Program-made: the position numbers and the translations under genes
Part shown: positions 12,831-24,774 of the stretch, piece after piece
Layout of the letters: each line of letters starts with the position of its first letter
Position numbering within the stretch: the first letter of the stretch is position 1
NCBI GenBank assembly: GCA_965153455.1
Contig: OZ234493.1
Location: 32,664,213 to 32,728,212 of the forward strand
DNA length: 64,000 nt
Direction: 5' to 3'
Source of the DNA: Sphagnum compactum
Lineage: Eukaryota > Bryophyta > Sphagnopsida > Sphagnales
The notes under the pieces: model-generated
Database searches by the model: none
What the model saw: only the letters and a program-made list of their open reading frames with translations
Told to the model about the DNA's origin: nothing

Positions 12831-13096
12831 GCACTAACTCCCAACCCCTTTTGGGATAGTTCCGGGCAGGGCAACAGAAAAAAAAAACCATGCTTGTTCA
12901 TGGGTGGTTCAAAGGGTTGAAAGACGATTCATAGGGGGTTGAAAGGTGATTCATAGATGGGTTCAAATGCTACATTGCCATCCCTTTGCAATGCCATAAA
13001 TTTTTTTAAAATGGGCACAAGATTCCGTCTTTTGAAAGGCATGGTTTTTGCTGCTGCCCTGCCTGGCATTATCCCAAAAGGGGAGTGAGTTAGTGC
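12831..13096. mobile_element. foldback element with ~60-bp inverted arms
   Basis: The arm 12,831-12,893 (starting GCACTAACTC, through CCTTTTGGGATA and GGCAGGGCA, ending ACCATGC) is matched in inverse by 13,039-13,096 with a few mismatches. The interior loop has no convincing coding frame. Confidence 0.75.
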
Positions 13097-13116
13097 AGAG
13101 GGTGCCCAGGGCTGTG

Positions 13117-13307
13117 GGGTTGGAGTGTTGAGCAACAACTTGTTTCCTTGAGTGGTGAAGGAAACAAGTCGCTCAACACCAGAACCACCCCCCCCACTCA
13201 AGGAAACAAGTCACTCAATTTTTTTTTGACATAGCTAGTGATGAGAATAATACAATACTTCTTTGCAAAGAAGTATTGTATTATTCATCGCTAGCTATGT
13301 CAAAAAA
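13117..13307. repeat. two further hairpins, 22-bp and ~42-bp arms
   Basis: 13,125-13,148 pairs with 13,158-13,179 (AACTTGTTTCCTT against AAGGAAACAAGT), and the same phrase occurs a third time at 13,197-13,219. Next to it, 13,222-13,307 is an almost perfect palindrome centred on CTTTGCAAAG, interrupted by one substitution and a 2-base insertion. Confidence 0.85.
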
Positions 13308-15400
13308 TAATTCTCAAATTCACTATTGTCATGCTGGACCCATTTGTTCGCAATTATTGTTTGGAAACAATTATTTAACGTTCGTTCGAAGGGCTAACAG
13401 ACACAAAAATGGTACATAGAAAGTTCACATCACCTGACCAGACATACTACTTCACTCTTGATGTACAAGTAGCATAAAATAATTGCCAAATTTATCCTCA
13501 TGATTAATAAGTTGAAAAATCAAATGAATTGTGTAAGTTATATGACACAAGGGGAGTGAGAGAAGAAGTGAGCAGGCCAGCACTGTAGCTAGTCACTAAT
13601 ATGTGTGAGGAATTTTTCAAAAAAAAATTTTCAAAAAATTAAAAAATTAATATATATATATATATATAACATATTTTGAAAAATTAAAAAACATTATTTT
13701 GGAGGTACGTACCATCATCAAAGCACATGGCCAAAGACTAAAAGTGACACACAAAATTGCAGCAGCAGCACTGGCATGTTCCATCAACACTGGCAAGTTC
13801 GGGAAAGTAGTAATCAGTTAAACGACTTACTTCCCTTTGTTGGAGCGGGCCAGTGAATTTCAAGTCACCTAAAATATGCTTTTTGTACAAAGTTCTGAGT
13901 AAAGAACTTGACCATTGTGGGAGTAACTACACACATAAATAGGGAGTAATGTACTCGACCATAGTAGGGAGTAACTACACACATAAATATTCCTAGTAAC
14001 ATTATAAGGTACCCATTATTGGTCTAGGGTAATGTCCAAACAATGATAGTAAGTGCCAAAAATTATTCATATGAAAATAGCCTTGACAAAACCCATCAAG
14101 CTTGGCATTAGGCTAGTTGAGGACCAATACTCAGGAACATGCACTCAAAAATTATTATGGAGAATGTTTTACTTGCAATGCACTAAGGGTCATTAGTGGC
14201 TTCAAAAGGAATCCAATTAACATCCGATGTCAAAACAATGGCCTTTTTTTTTTTGGTTGGACCCTTGAGGAAATACATATCCAGCATTTGTAATAATAAT
14301 TAATAATAATAATTATTATTGTTGTTGTACATTTAATTGTGACCCCACTATTTTTAGTATGATTGTATTATTTGTTGAGTTTTACCCTGCCAAGCAAGAT
14401 CAGCAGCTCAGGTGTGAAACAAACACACAGTTTTGTTTTCATGTTTGTTGTCGGTTGCACAATTGTTGTAAATAGTGGGGTTTGCAGTTGTTGAGGGAAT
14501 AATGAATGTCACTCATAAACGTTTTCTTCCTTGTTATTTGCTTGGGGGTGTAACAAACTTGTGGGATCCAAAAAATAAAATAAAATAAAAATTATATATA
14601 TATATATATATGTAATTGAAAAAAAATTGTGTTGGTTGTAAGGCTATAACTTGTAACATGTTTCTGTTGTATTGCAAGTTTCATTTAACTCAAAAAAGAA
14701 AAAAAAATGTAACGCTTGGTTTCCAGTGCAAGTTACATTTGTACCCTGAAAAAACAAGGCAAAAATCCAACCCTTCTAAATAATAACCCTCAGTTATAGT
14801 ACCAGTTACTAATGGTGGTGTGGGCCCTGTTACTCGGAAATGAAGTTGTTGGTTGCATAATTGGCTCTTCCATTTAAATGACATCCATAAGGATGATAAA
14901 TATTCAACATACTCGACTGAGTGTCTATGTACTCTTTTCCTTTTGCAATAGGTTTTTCCTTATGTACTCCAAATAATAAATAATAATAATAATAAATTCA
15001 ACATACTAAATTGGAAACACATGGTGGTTGATAAGCATGATGAAGACCAGGTGGATCCTTTTTAGTTATGCCTCCCCCCCCCCCAAATGTTTCTATACCG
15101 AAGAATACCTTCTTTTTCACAGCTTCAAATTCAAATATGTGTCTATTGAATAACCTTTTTTCATTTTGAAAAAAAAAAATCTTTAAGATCAAACATTTCC
15201 CTCCACAAATTTTTGTTCTTTTGAAACAGCCATAAATAAATAAAAATTAGAATATTTCATTTTTCATTTATCAAAATAATATAATTAGTGTTCACATGAC
15301 CCTAGAATGTAAGGATACCAAACTTTGGCCCATTTTCCACGGCACAACACAAATGTCTCTACTCTAAAGCCTTTAGTCTTTTGGTCTTTAGTCTTTACAC
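13308..15400. other. AT-rich intergenic DNA with microsatellites
   Basis: (AT)n runs at about 13,650-13,668 and 14,594-14,611, an ATAATA run at about 14,290-14,320, and a C run at about 15,073-15,084. No gene recognised. Confidence 0.6.
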
Positions 15401-15424
15401 CCCCCCCCCCCCCACCCCCACCCC
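15401..15424. repeat. C-run cluster
   Basis: About 15 C residues interrupted by A and followed by CCCCCACCCC. It lies about 0.85 kb upstream of the ARM-repeat gene start. Confidence 0.85.
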
Positions 15425-15655
15425 AAATGAATTCAGGGGCAGAGCCAAAAATTAGTAGAGTAGTTGGGCAGTGGGTCGAAAATTAGTTGTAGGTCGAAAA
15501 TCTCTTCTGTAGTACAGAAACGTAGAAAGCAGAGAATGACGGTAGAGGAGAGGAAGAGAGCTATGGCGGACAAGCTTTGATTGTTCCTCATCATCATCCC
15601 CACTGCGCAAACAGATGAGCTTCGCTGCTCCAACCCTTGGCTGTTGCTGCTGCTT

Positions 15656-15660
<5 letters not shown>

Positions 15661-15703
<43 letters not shown>
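15661..15703. promoter_or_regulatory. (CT)21 tract upstream of the ARM-repeat gene
   Basis: An uninterrupted CT run some 575 bases before the start codon, with a shorter CT run at 16,136-16,149. Pyrimidine repeats of this kind are common in plant core promoters and 5' leaders. A regulatory role is inference; transcript ends are not visible. Confidence 0.4.
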
Positions 15704-15706
<3 letters not shown>

Positions 15707-16277
15707 CTTTAGCTGCGCCAGACTTGGTTGGTCATAGACACTCAGAGTGTACACATGATTTCAATTATGTCCAATGCATGCAAGAAAAGGTGAGTGATGA
15801 TGAGTGAGAAACAGATTCATGCAGCTGCCGGCCAGTTGAAGCGGAGTGATTTTAGCTTGCAATTTTGTTTCTCGCTGTGTTGCAGTTCGTTGTCACATTA
15901 GTGAAGTGTTTGCTGTTGAGCTGCGCACCCCCCCTTCCCCCCTTTCTTTTTGTTGTTGTTGCTGTTGCTTTGTGTGTGTGTTTGTTGCCAGAGAGTCTTT
16001 TAGCTGTTGAGCCGTTGTTATCGACGACGACAGTGGTGATCTTATTTTCTTCTGCATGAAGCTGCCGGCAGCATTCTATAGTGTGTGGAGTCTCTCCCTT
16101 TCTGAGAAGAAGTTTTTTGCTGGTTTTTCTTCTTCTCTCTCTCTCTCTCCTGTATTGGGAAAGTGAGCAGCTGGTAATTAGCGAGTGTCGAAGTGACCAA
16201 CAAATCGGAAATGTAGCTGTTGTCGAGCACTTTCGGAAAAAAATTGGAGTTACGTTTTTTTCTCTCAGAAAATGTGA

Positions 16278-18746
16278 ATGGTGCTTCGAGGTGGAGGAAG
16301 GGGACAAACTATGGTAGCTCGTGAAGAGGAAGAGGAAGAGGAAGAAGAAGAAGAAGAAGAAGTCATCTGCATCGACGGAGAGGCCGCCGGGGAGCAGGAT
16401 CACGAAGCAGCAGCAGCAAAGCTGCAAGAGGAGGGAAGTCTGCAATATCATGATGACATGAAGAACAACGTAGTCACTGCTGAGAAATTGCTGAGGCAGG
16501 CGCAACATCTACTCACCATCGTTGCCTCGCAGGCCTCTCTGGTGAAGGCATTCTTAGGCAAATGGATGGTCATAACTCCTCGCCTCTTGAAACTTCCTGC
16601 ACTCTTGAACGAGATGGCGCGACTCCGATACCTGTCTGACAACACAGTATGCAAAGAGCTTCTACAGGTAAATCATCATCGAGATCTTCTACATACATGG
16701 TGATCATTGTAGATCTTGATGATTTTACAGGAAAGAACGGCTTGTTGCATTATTGCAGCATTTGTACATACAGGCTCATGTGAAGAAATCATATTTAGCT
16801 TTTCTGGAAACACGTTCTTTCCTGTGGGTGCCATGAGCCATGCCCATCCCTTGCATGTATTGAGTCTCTCACATTCTTCCAAGAATTTTGTCTAGAGACC
16901 TTTCAGCCTTGTCTGTGTCTAGGGTTTGCAGGTCCTCAATATTCAGATGTTGTTGCACTTGTTTCAGACAGGTATTGTTTCATGGCGCACCTCTGATACC
17001 TGTCTGATGCCTACCTAAATGGGTGTCTTGAACTTGATGTGAGTGCAGGGGATTGTGATGACTTTGGAAGAGGCGCAAGTGCTTGCCAAGAAATGCACAG
17101 AGTTGAGTTATGGTGGCAAGCTTCAAATGAAGAGCGATCTGGATTCACTAGTGGGGAAGCTTGACTTTCATCTTCATGACTGTCAGCTGATGATTAAGAG
17201 TGGAATCATGCGAGAGAATCCTCTGGCAATCTGTAGAGTGACCCCTGAATCAACACGGGAGGCCATTCGCTGGGCCATCCGGGACCTGCTTTCACATCTT
17301 CAGATAGGAGGCACTGAGTGCAAGCAAAGAGCATTAGATAGCATGATTCGGATCATGGCAGAGGATGACAAGAACATCTTGATGGTTGCTGGCCAAGGTG
17401 CAGTCACAGTGCTTGTGCAATTGCTAGATGCCAGTCAGCCTTCAGTACGGGAGAAAGCAGCAGCTGCCATCTGTAAGCTGGCCTCAAATGATAGTTGTGA
17501 GTATCAGGTAGTGACTGAAGGAGGCATTGCTCCACTTGTTCGTCTTCTTGAGTCTGGGAGCTCCTTTGCTCAAGAGAAAGCAGCTGCTAGCCTGCAGGCA
17601 TTGTCAGCTGGTTCTGAGAATGCTTGCGCAGTAGCTGCACATGGGGGGATACCTGCACTGGTAGAGATCTGTCAACTAGGTACACCTGGGGCTCAGGCTG
17701 CTGCAGCAGGGGCTTTGAGGAACCTTGCAGCAGTACAGGAGCTCAGAACAATCATAGTGGAGGATGGGGCGATTTCTATTATCATCAACTTGGTCTCATC
17801 AGGCACACCCATGGCACAAGAGAATGCTGCCGCAGCTCTGCAGAACTTGGCAGTAAGTGATGACATGGTCAGGTGGTGCATTGTGAAAGAAGGTGGCATC
17901 CAACCATTGTTAAGATTTCTGGATAATGCCATTGATCCTCGGCGGCAGGAAGTATGTATGGGGGCACTGCGCAACTTAGCAGCTTGCAGTGCAAATACAG
18001 AAGCTCTCATTTCAGCAGGTTTCTTACCACGTCTTGTAGGTGTTCTCCAAAGTGGAGTGGTCACAGTGCAGCAGATTGCTGCTGCTTCTGTTTGTTACAT
18101 GGCATCATCATCAGAGACCAGGAGGTTATTTGGAATAGCCGGTGCTATTCCCCCACTAGTGAAGCTCCTGGGTGCAAAGACTTGTACTGCCCAAGAGTAT
18201 GCCGCACAGGTACTGTGTTGGTTGATTGCTAATCCAGAGATCCACAAATCTGAAATGTGGTTGAAGAGGCTAGCACATCATCACTCTGTTCCAGTTCTGT
18301 GAGCATGTGAACAGAATTTGCTTCTTATCAGGAAAGTAATTTTTTTTTGTGCCATTTGTGTGCAGGCATTGGCCAGCCTTCTCCTGGTAGAGGACAATCG
18401 GAAGCTCTTCATGTCTGAGGAATGGAGTGTTACTGGGCTAGTTCTGCTTTTAGACACACGGTTCCCAGGAGTTGCAAAGCAATTTCCAATCGCTGCATTA
18501 CACATACTTGCAAGCAATGCAAAATGTAGAAAGCAAATCATGGCTGCTGGTGCATGCTATCATCTGCGGGTGCTGGCAGATATGGAAATCACAGGAGCCA
18601 AGCGGCTCCTTGACCGCTTGGTCACTGGCAAGCTACGAACTTTAATTACTAGAACATGTAAGTATATATTTTACCCATCTCTGATTTCATTTTTTGCTCT
18701 TTTCTTCTCCTTGATTTCTTCTTCTGCAGCTCCTCAATACTATTAG
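16278..18746 (+). CDS. armadillo-repeat protein with plant DUF7032-type N-terminus
   Basis: Exons: 16,278-16,667, 17,049-18,209, 18,366-18,657, 18,730-18,746; all introns are GT-AG and the frame is kept, giving about 619 residues. The N-terminus has a run of glutamates (about residues 15-28) and then a helical region (about 45-210) resembling the DUF7032 domain of plant ARM proteins such as the At2g45720/At5g50900 group. From about residue 216 to 600 there are successive armadillo repeats, visible as 'ALRNLA', 'AAAALQNLA' and 'GAIPPLVKLL' phrases. Such proteins are scaffolds; their partners are mostly unknown, and no catalytic motif is present. ATG 16,311 is a possible alternative start. The last exon adds only five residues (SPQYY), so the 3' end is the least certain part. 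Confidence 0.88.
16982..17008 (+). repeat. intronic echo of exon 1 of the ARM gene
   Basis: The 27 bases here match 16,614-16,640 in exon 1 at 23 positions (shared 'gatacctgtctga'). It sits in intron 1, just before the exon 2 acceptor. Confidence 0.6.
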
Positions 18747-21109
18747 AAAATACTTCAAACTTATACTTGGTGTGAGTGAGTTTTACAGAGTGTTTTAAGT
18801 CACAACAGGCTTTTGTTTCTCTGTTGTGGCAAGGCACTCTTAACACCAGCCTCATTTCAAGCATAAACATGATTTGAGTGGGGTAAATTTCTTGTAGCAC
18901 CAAACAATAGGTGGTATCCATCTGCTCATTGATTATGCTTTGATTTGTTTGAAAGAATCCTGGAACATATGTAGGCTTGGGGTCATCTAGACCAGAAAAT
19001 TTGATGAAGTGTTTGCTTTCAATGTTTCTGTGTGTTTTCCAGGGGGAAGACCTGCATAAATGTTCAACCATCCCACCATAATTGCTCTGTAACAGCCTCT
19101 TTGCCTGGAGACTTGGGGTTCACAGCTGACTGATTGAGCACCTTCTCTTTCACAACAAAACTGTAATGAAACTCTCAGCATGCAAAACTAAATTCCATGG
19201 GCCAGCAGCAGGGTTCAAAAAAGTCGTCTTGATAGCTGTTTATGGGGTGCAGCATCCTCATGCAGCAAACAACAGTAACTGTAGCAAGTGGCAGGCAGGT
19301 GGGTGGTGGACACAGACATGACAGTTCCTTCTTACATTCGTTTCATTTTATGCGCTGTAATATAATGCAGAAACGTGGCCATATAATTGACACACTTACT
19401 GTATGTTAATCCTAGTTTTAGATAGAAGCTTATTTGCAGATGCGGAACCTTGTGTGAAATACTAAAGGCAAATACCACAAAACCCAAATCATAGAACTGT
19501 GTCACCATTTATTTTAAACACAATTTATTTTCTGTTATGTTTTTGTCTTTTCTTTGCTGGGCGAATTTTTGCACTTGGTGACAGATACAAATCCAGTGCA
19601 ACTCATGTAAACGATTCTTGTGAAAAGAATGTAGCAAAGTCAGCAGATTTCTGAAGGGAAAATTTTCAAGTAGACAATAGATTCCAGCAAGTCACAAATA
19701 TATGACGGTATGTTTAGAACTTTCTACTTTCCTTTCCGACCTGTAGCCAAATTTGGCTAATTCCTCTTTCGGAATGTTGCTATATCACAAAATTGGAAAA
19801 AAAATAGAAACAAAAACCTACTTCCCACAAAGAATCAGTAATCTAGAAAAATAGATCTTCCAGGGGCACTTCACAAATCCACTTCCTCTGCAGCCAACCA
19901 TGCTGAAAATAGGCATAAATTAGAGAGAAACTGAACAATACACAATGTAGTAAATAGTAAGTACCACAACAGTATTTGCTGAACAATTAACATAATCATC
20001 ACTCTGCAAAAACATGATGATTTCAATTGTTAGGCAGTCCATGAGTACGACTCGTGAAAATGCCAGCCTACCTACTACCACTGTACAATTTTCCAGGCAT
20101 TTTGCAAAATGAAGAACAAACCTATGAGCTTTAAATCCTTTGAGCATATATGAAGGTCAATAACAGTAAGCTTGGTGCAAAACAGCTACCATTCATTGGA
20201 TGACTCATATCAACCTTCCAAGTGACATATTTTTTGCTATAAGAAATCTTGACCTATGTATATCAAGCAACTCATTTTGTCTTCTAGAGAAAATGTCCAA
20301 ACCATTTCAATTCTATTATTGTAGTATGCATATGTTCAAACACCTGGCATAATGTAAAGAAAACGCGTACATAGTGGTCTACATCAAATTTATATTGGTA
20401 TGGACTGCAGAATTACAGGAAAAAAATGCGAAGTTCAAAACATGACAGCTCCTGTCATCAAACCAAGAGATTGACATGAATCTGGAAACAAATTGTCCTT
20501 TTCACCTGTATTGAAAGGGTGCTTCCTTGCAGAGGTCTGAGTCTTGACTCTTGAGCATCTTATCTCTCTCTCTCCCCCATGAATTGAAGAGGTGGATAAC
20601 TTGATAGATAACCTCACAAGTTCTGCTGACACAGCTTGGTTGCCAAGATTCTCCTGCCATTATTGTTCCATACATCGGATGACTTATGGTTGACATAAGT
20701 GTGCAGTTGACAAATGCATTGTTTGACATATTTGGAACCAGAAGCAGTTATTCTTGACCCTTAGAAACAGTATAAAATAAAACGCTTGCTGCCCTCTGCA
20801 CAATTCTGTGGTGAGCATGTGCAAGATGGAAACTACTCCCAACATGAAGAGTGCTACAGACAGTGAAAAGCATTCAAGTACAGCAAAACAACTGTCAATG
20901 CAGAAACAAAATCAGGGTTGAAATCTAGTTATGGTTGTCTCATGTAATTAGTCAATAAAACAAACTACAATGCCAATGCTTTCCAGTGCCCTTGCTTTCA
21001 CATAACTGGTGAAATCTTCTGACAACAAAAGGGCAATTGAAAAAAGCCACATAAGAGATGCTCATCAGCATCCAACTGAGCCTGCTTGAACAATCTTTTA
21101 GAAAGATGG
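18747..21109. other. intergenic DNA between convergent genes
   Basis: The ARM gene (+) and the Nudix gene (-) converge here, so both 3' untranslated regions should lie in this stretch. Less AT-extreme than the distal repeats. A stretch at about 19,740-19,810 resembles part of the foldback element at 24.5 kb ('caaatttggcta...cctct...'). The 140-codon minus-strand frame at 18.65-19.07 kb overlaps the ARM 3' end and has no recognisable domain. Confidence 0.55.
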
Positions 21110-24100
21110 CTATGACTTGAGAAGGGGGGCAAGATGCTTGAAGGCTTGCTCATAAACAGGTTTCTTGAAGTCCACGGCCTGCATTTGCCACAGTTTGATC
21201 AGCACACTTGGTGCATAACAACTAGGAAATTTCAGAATCATGAACATTACATCAGACCACAAAGAGATCTACTGCATTTCAAATCATGAAGCTTATGTGT
21301 TCTAATGATGCATGATGATCTCACACTGAGCAATTTAGAAACTTATACACTTCCTCCTCAGAGAAAATTCCCTGACAACAGTTCAGAGGTAACCTTTGTG
21401 TCCATTCCGGCAAACTAAAACCATAATAACAAGAATGAGTGTTGTCATAAACTCGTCACTCACAATGTATCAGACCAGGAGTTTTCATCATGAATGACAG
21501 TAACTAGCTGCCAATACTCCCAATGGACTTCATCCACTCCTGACAGTGGATGTAAATAAGAATATAATAACCCACTCAAAATTTCAGGCAAGCAATTAAC
21601 AAAAGATCTGCACACTAATTTTTCCTAACATCTTCAGAAACAGGAAGACTCGATGATGATGTTGGCTAGCACTCCACAGACATAGCAAGACAAAGGAAGC
21701 TCAGAATTGCAGCTAGAGACATAGCAAACAGCCATGCAATGGCAACAAAGAAAGCACATACATTACTAATGACTTCTTCCACTGGCAACCATTTCCACTC
21801 AGAAAACTCTGCCACTTCTGAGCCATCACCGGCCAGGTTGATCTCACTTTCATCCCCAGTAAACCTGAACAAAAACCTGTTGCACACACATATACTGGAT
21901 GAGCATAATCCAACAAGAAATTTCCTAAGCTGTTAAGAACCTCTAACCATAAATTGCTTCAGAATCCATGTCCCAAAGAAGCATTGTGAGAGATGAATAG
22001 TCCCCAAATTACCATTTCTGAGCCTGTCCTGTCCATTCCCTCCCCCACAATGCTGTGATCTTTGCCTTCACATCAGGTGGAAAGTCATATGTTAACCAGT
22101 CTGGGACCTGCAGAGGATGCAACGTCAGAACGCATAAACACAGTTTCACTGCATTATGCCAATTTTTGGTCAGAGTTGGCAAGATAGAATTTGTTGATAG
22201 CTGGGAGGGTGCATTTGCATATATCTGTTAAAAGAAACAGAATTGGCAACCATTTTATGTGCCCTCTTTCATTTTTTCTTTACACATCTGAACCCCAAAA
22301 CTCAGGACTTAAAAACACAGGGAGTCCAAAAATATCACCAACTGACTTATTACAGTTGCAAACTGTCCAAAAATCCATAGAAGTTTTGGAAATGTCAGAT
22401 ATTTGCTCACATGACATCTCTCAAGCTCCTCATCTTTCACTCAGTAAGTATCATGCAAGTAATCCTCAGCTACAGAAAAGACCTTTCAGTGGAGTGACTG
22501 TAATCAGGCAAAAATGATGTGCACAGGGCATAAAGATACTCCATACCTCCCCAAGAACTTCAGCAGAGACAACACCTGTCTCCTCCCTCAGTTCCCTAAA
22601 TGCAGCGCCCAGAGGGTCTTCTCCTTCATCCACCCCTCCCTGCACTACCCCAGCTCTCAACCACTCCTATCCATTTACCACGATGCTTTGTCCTCTTTCT
22701 ACCACATCTAGCTCATCACATGGAGACACATGCATCTGTACCCAGGGGCATGTAACATGGTTATTACATTTCACAGGCTACAAAAGTGGCTAAACTGCTT
22801 CACCCCAACTATGGATCTCTGAGCACCAATCTTCAACCATAGTTCCACTGCTCAATTGCATGTTGGAAAACAGTATGTTGGCTATATTCATCAGCTGAAC
22901 CCATAAAAACAAATTTCTTGTTTTCTGAATTCCTTTTTTTCTGAGTGGAGCGAAGTCAGACCACAGAAAGCCAAAACACAATACCTGCGGCATTTGCCAG
23001 GCTCCAGGAACATCTACTCGTGAGGCCACAAACACCTGCAATCAACTCAGTTGTAATTCAGATACAGAGCCGTTCAATAATAAACATGAAAACAGAAAAG
23101 CCCTGGAAACAAGGCAGCAGGTTCAAAATGTCTCAAGAAAGTCCCAATATTTCCTGCCAGGATTAGGACTCCAGAGTGATTTCTGCATCCACAAGCTGGA
23201 GAAGATGTGATGCTGGATAAGTACTTTGGCATGTCACAACTTGATGCAGAACAAGGTACAAACTACAAATCACGGCTGAAACAGCAAACTTGACTAGTAG
23301 CAAACATGGCACTGGTCAGTGAAAAAGCTCCAGGAATTTTTTTTGAGCAAGCTCTAACCTGAGGTTCTTCTTGATATCTATCTCTAAAGGACCAGACATA
23401 CTTGCCCCTTGGCAACGAGTGGAGGTAAGATCGAACTGTAAAGTCTATGTCAGGGGACGACTTCATCATCAGACGTTTGCAATGACATGGACAATCCATG
23501 GCACCAGAGAAGAACGCCTTGAAACAACTCCATCGACAGAGGTTTGTAATGAGAAGTCAGAGAAGAATGCCTTGAAACAAGATGACACAAATATTCCAGA
23601 CCGAAATTTGGTATGCAGACACAGAGTCGAAATGGCGCAACCGATCCGAACATTCGCTCACAATTGCAGTGGAAATCTTAACCTTTTTTCTTTCTTTCTT
23701 GTTTTCCCCCACTGAACACGGCAAGGTCCAGGAGAAGAGTTACCTCATTTTTGGAATTGACAAGACAGACGCCTACATTCGCACGATAATCGGGAGGAGG
23801 AGAATTGCAAGCTGCAGCCATGGATAATAACGACGACGACGAGTGGAATGAGCGACGCCTGAGTCGTAATTCAACGACAAACTCCTCCGGATTCCTCCTG
23901 GACCTCGGAATAGACAGGCTCCTCCTCCTCCTCCTCCTCGTCCTGCTGGAACGCCAAACTGCAGCAGCAGCATCAACTCCACCAACTATTATCCGCGAAC
24001 TCACGGCATGATCATCGTCATCATCATCATCACCATCATCCAAGGACAAATAGCGACTGATCATACGGGGACAAAAGAGTGCAGGTACAAGCGCAGTTGA

Positions 24101-24217
24101 AGAAGCTATGGCTATGGCCGAACAAGGAGGTTCGAAAAAAGATGTAGAGGGCAAACGCACAGGGAGGGAAGAAGGCAATGGTAAGGCCAGCAACATCGCC
24201 CTCACTCTCACCATCAT
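21110..24217 (-). CDS. Nudix hydrolase, plant NUDX26/27-like (Ap4A/ppGpp-type)
   Basis: Exons on the minus strand: 24,217-23,744, 23,035-22,985, 22,639-22,547, 22,107-22,013, 21,876-21,762, 21,178-21,110; GT-AG introns, frame kept, about 298 residues. The Nudix box is exact: G-x5-E-x7-REL-x-EE-x-GV at about residues 176-198. The core phrases (DYRANVGVCLVN, GAWQMPQ, GQAQKW) match plant NUDX25/26/27, which hydrolyse diadenosine polyphosphates; members of this group also act on ppGpp. The aromatic pattern FLFRFTGDESEINL...EFSEWKW is closest to the organelle-targeted NUDX26/27. Residues 1-140 are rich in Ser, Arg and Ala with an Asp run, suggesting a transit peptide. ATG 23,821 would give a 166-residue protein without the extension. 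Confidence 0.9.
23744..24217 (-). other. first exon of the Nudix gene: putative transit peptide
   Basis: Two adjacent ATGs (24,217 and 24,214) open a frame that reads without a stop into the conserved core at 23,821-23,744. The first ~35 residues (MMVRVRAMLLALPLPSSL...) lack acidic residues, as transit peptides do. The frame stays open another 69 codons upstream, but that part lies in repeat DNA, so I place the start at 24,217. Confidence 0.55.
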
Positions 24218-24237
24218 CGCTGTGTGTGGTTGATTCG

Positions 24238-24330
24238 CCCTAGCATCAGGCCGCTGGTAACTAGGTACCAGTAGCCTGCCTGGTGGTGGCCTTGCTCGCT
24301 CGCAAGTGATTGTCGGTTCGAACTCCCAAC
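24238..24330 (+). repeat. possible tRNA-derived fragment with box B
   Basis: GGTTCGAACTCC at 24,315-24,326 matches a pol III box B. A box A-like word (TAGCATCAGG) lies about 75 bases upstream. No cloverleaf can be drawn, so at most this is a SINE-like remnant just upstream of the Nudix start. Confidence 0.3.
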
Positions 24331-24341
24331 CTCGTTTTTTT

Positions 24342-24774
24342 GGCTGGCTATATGTAGCCAAAATGGCTATATTAAAAATAAAAAGTGTGCTTTTTGAGAT
24401 TTTCAGATAGCCATAATTCGACAATAATTTAAGAAAAATAGCCAGATTTCTGTACTTGGTTCAGGTAGGTAGCCAAAATCTATAAAATGGATTTTTTTTT
24501 TAAAAACCATATGCAGCTTGGAGCAAATTTGGCTAAATATTCCTCTGGATCATTGCCACTGTGGCTATAACATAAAATTGCCAAAAAAAATACCAGTCCT
24601 CACTTTTTAAATATCCTTCTGTATTTTTGGCTTACATACTTGAACCATGTGTAGAAATCTGGTGATTTTTATTTTTAAAATTCGAATTATGGCTATCAAT
24701 TTTTTTTATTTTAAAACACTTGATTTTAGGACTTTCAAATTTTTTAATAGCTTTTTGTCTACACATAGCCAGCC
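24342..24774. mobile_element. foldback element, ~200-bp inverted arms
   Basis: GGCTGGCTATATGTAG at 24,342 is mirrored by CTACACATAGCCAGCC ending at 24,774. Inside, a second conserved block (24,405-24,480 against 24,622-24,700) pairs again ('gatagccataattcga' against its complement). Almost the whole 433 bp forms one long hairpin with scattered mismatches. It is flanked by T-runs and A-runs. No coding capacity. Confidence 0.75.

Noticed and set aside
15852-16508. A 218-codon minus-strand frame over the start of the ARM gene
   Set aside because: It is antisense to exon 1 and the leader, with homopolymer Phe/Leu and Arg/Glu runs from CT and GAA repeats. No domain; a shadow of the real gene.
18649-19071. 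A 140-codon minus-strand frame downstream of the ARM gene
   Set aside because: Overlaps the last ARM exon and its 3' region; no recognisable motif, codon composition not convincing.
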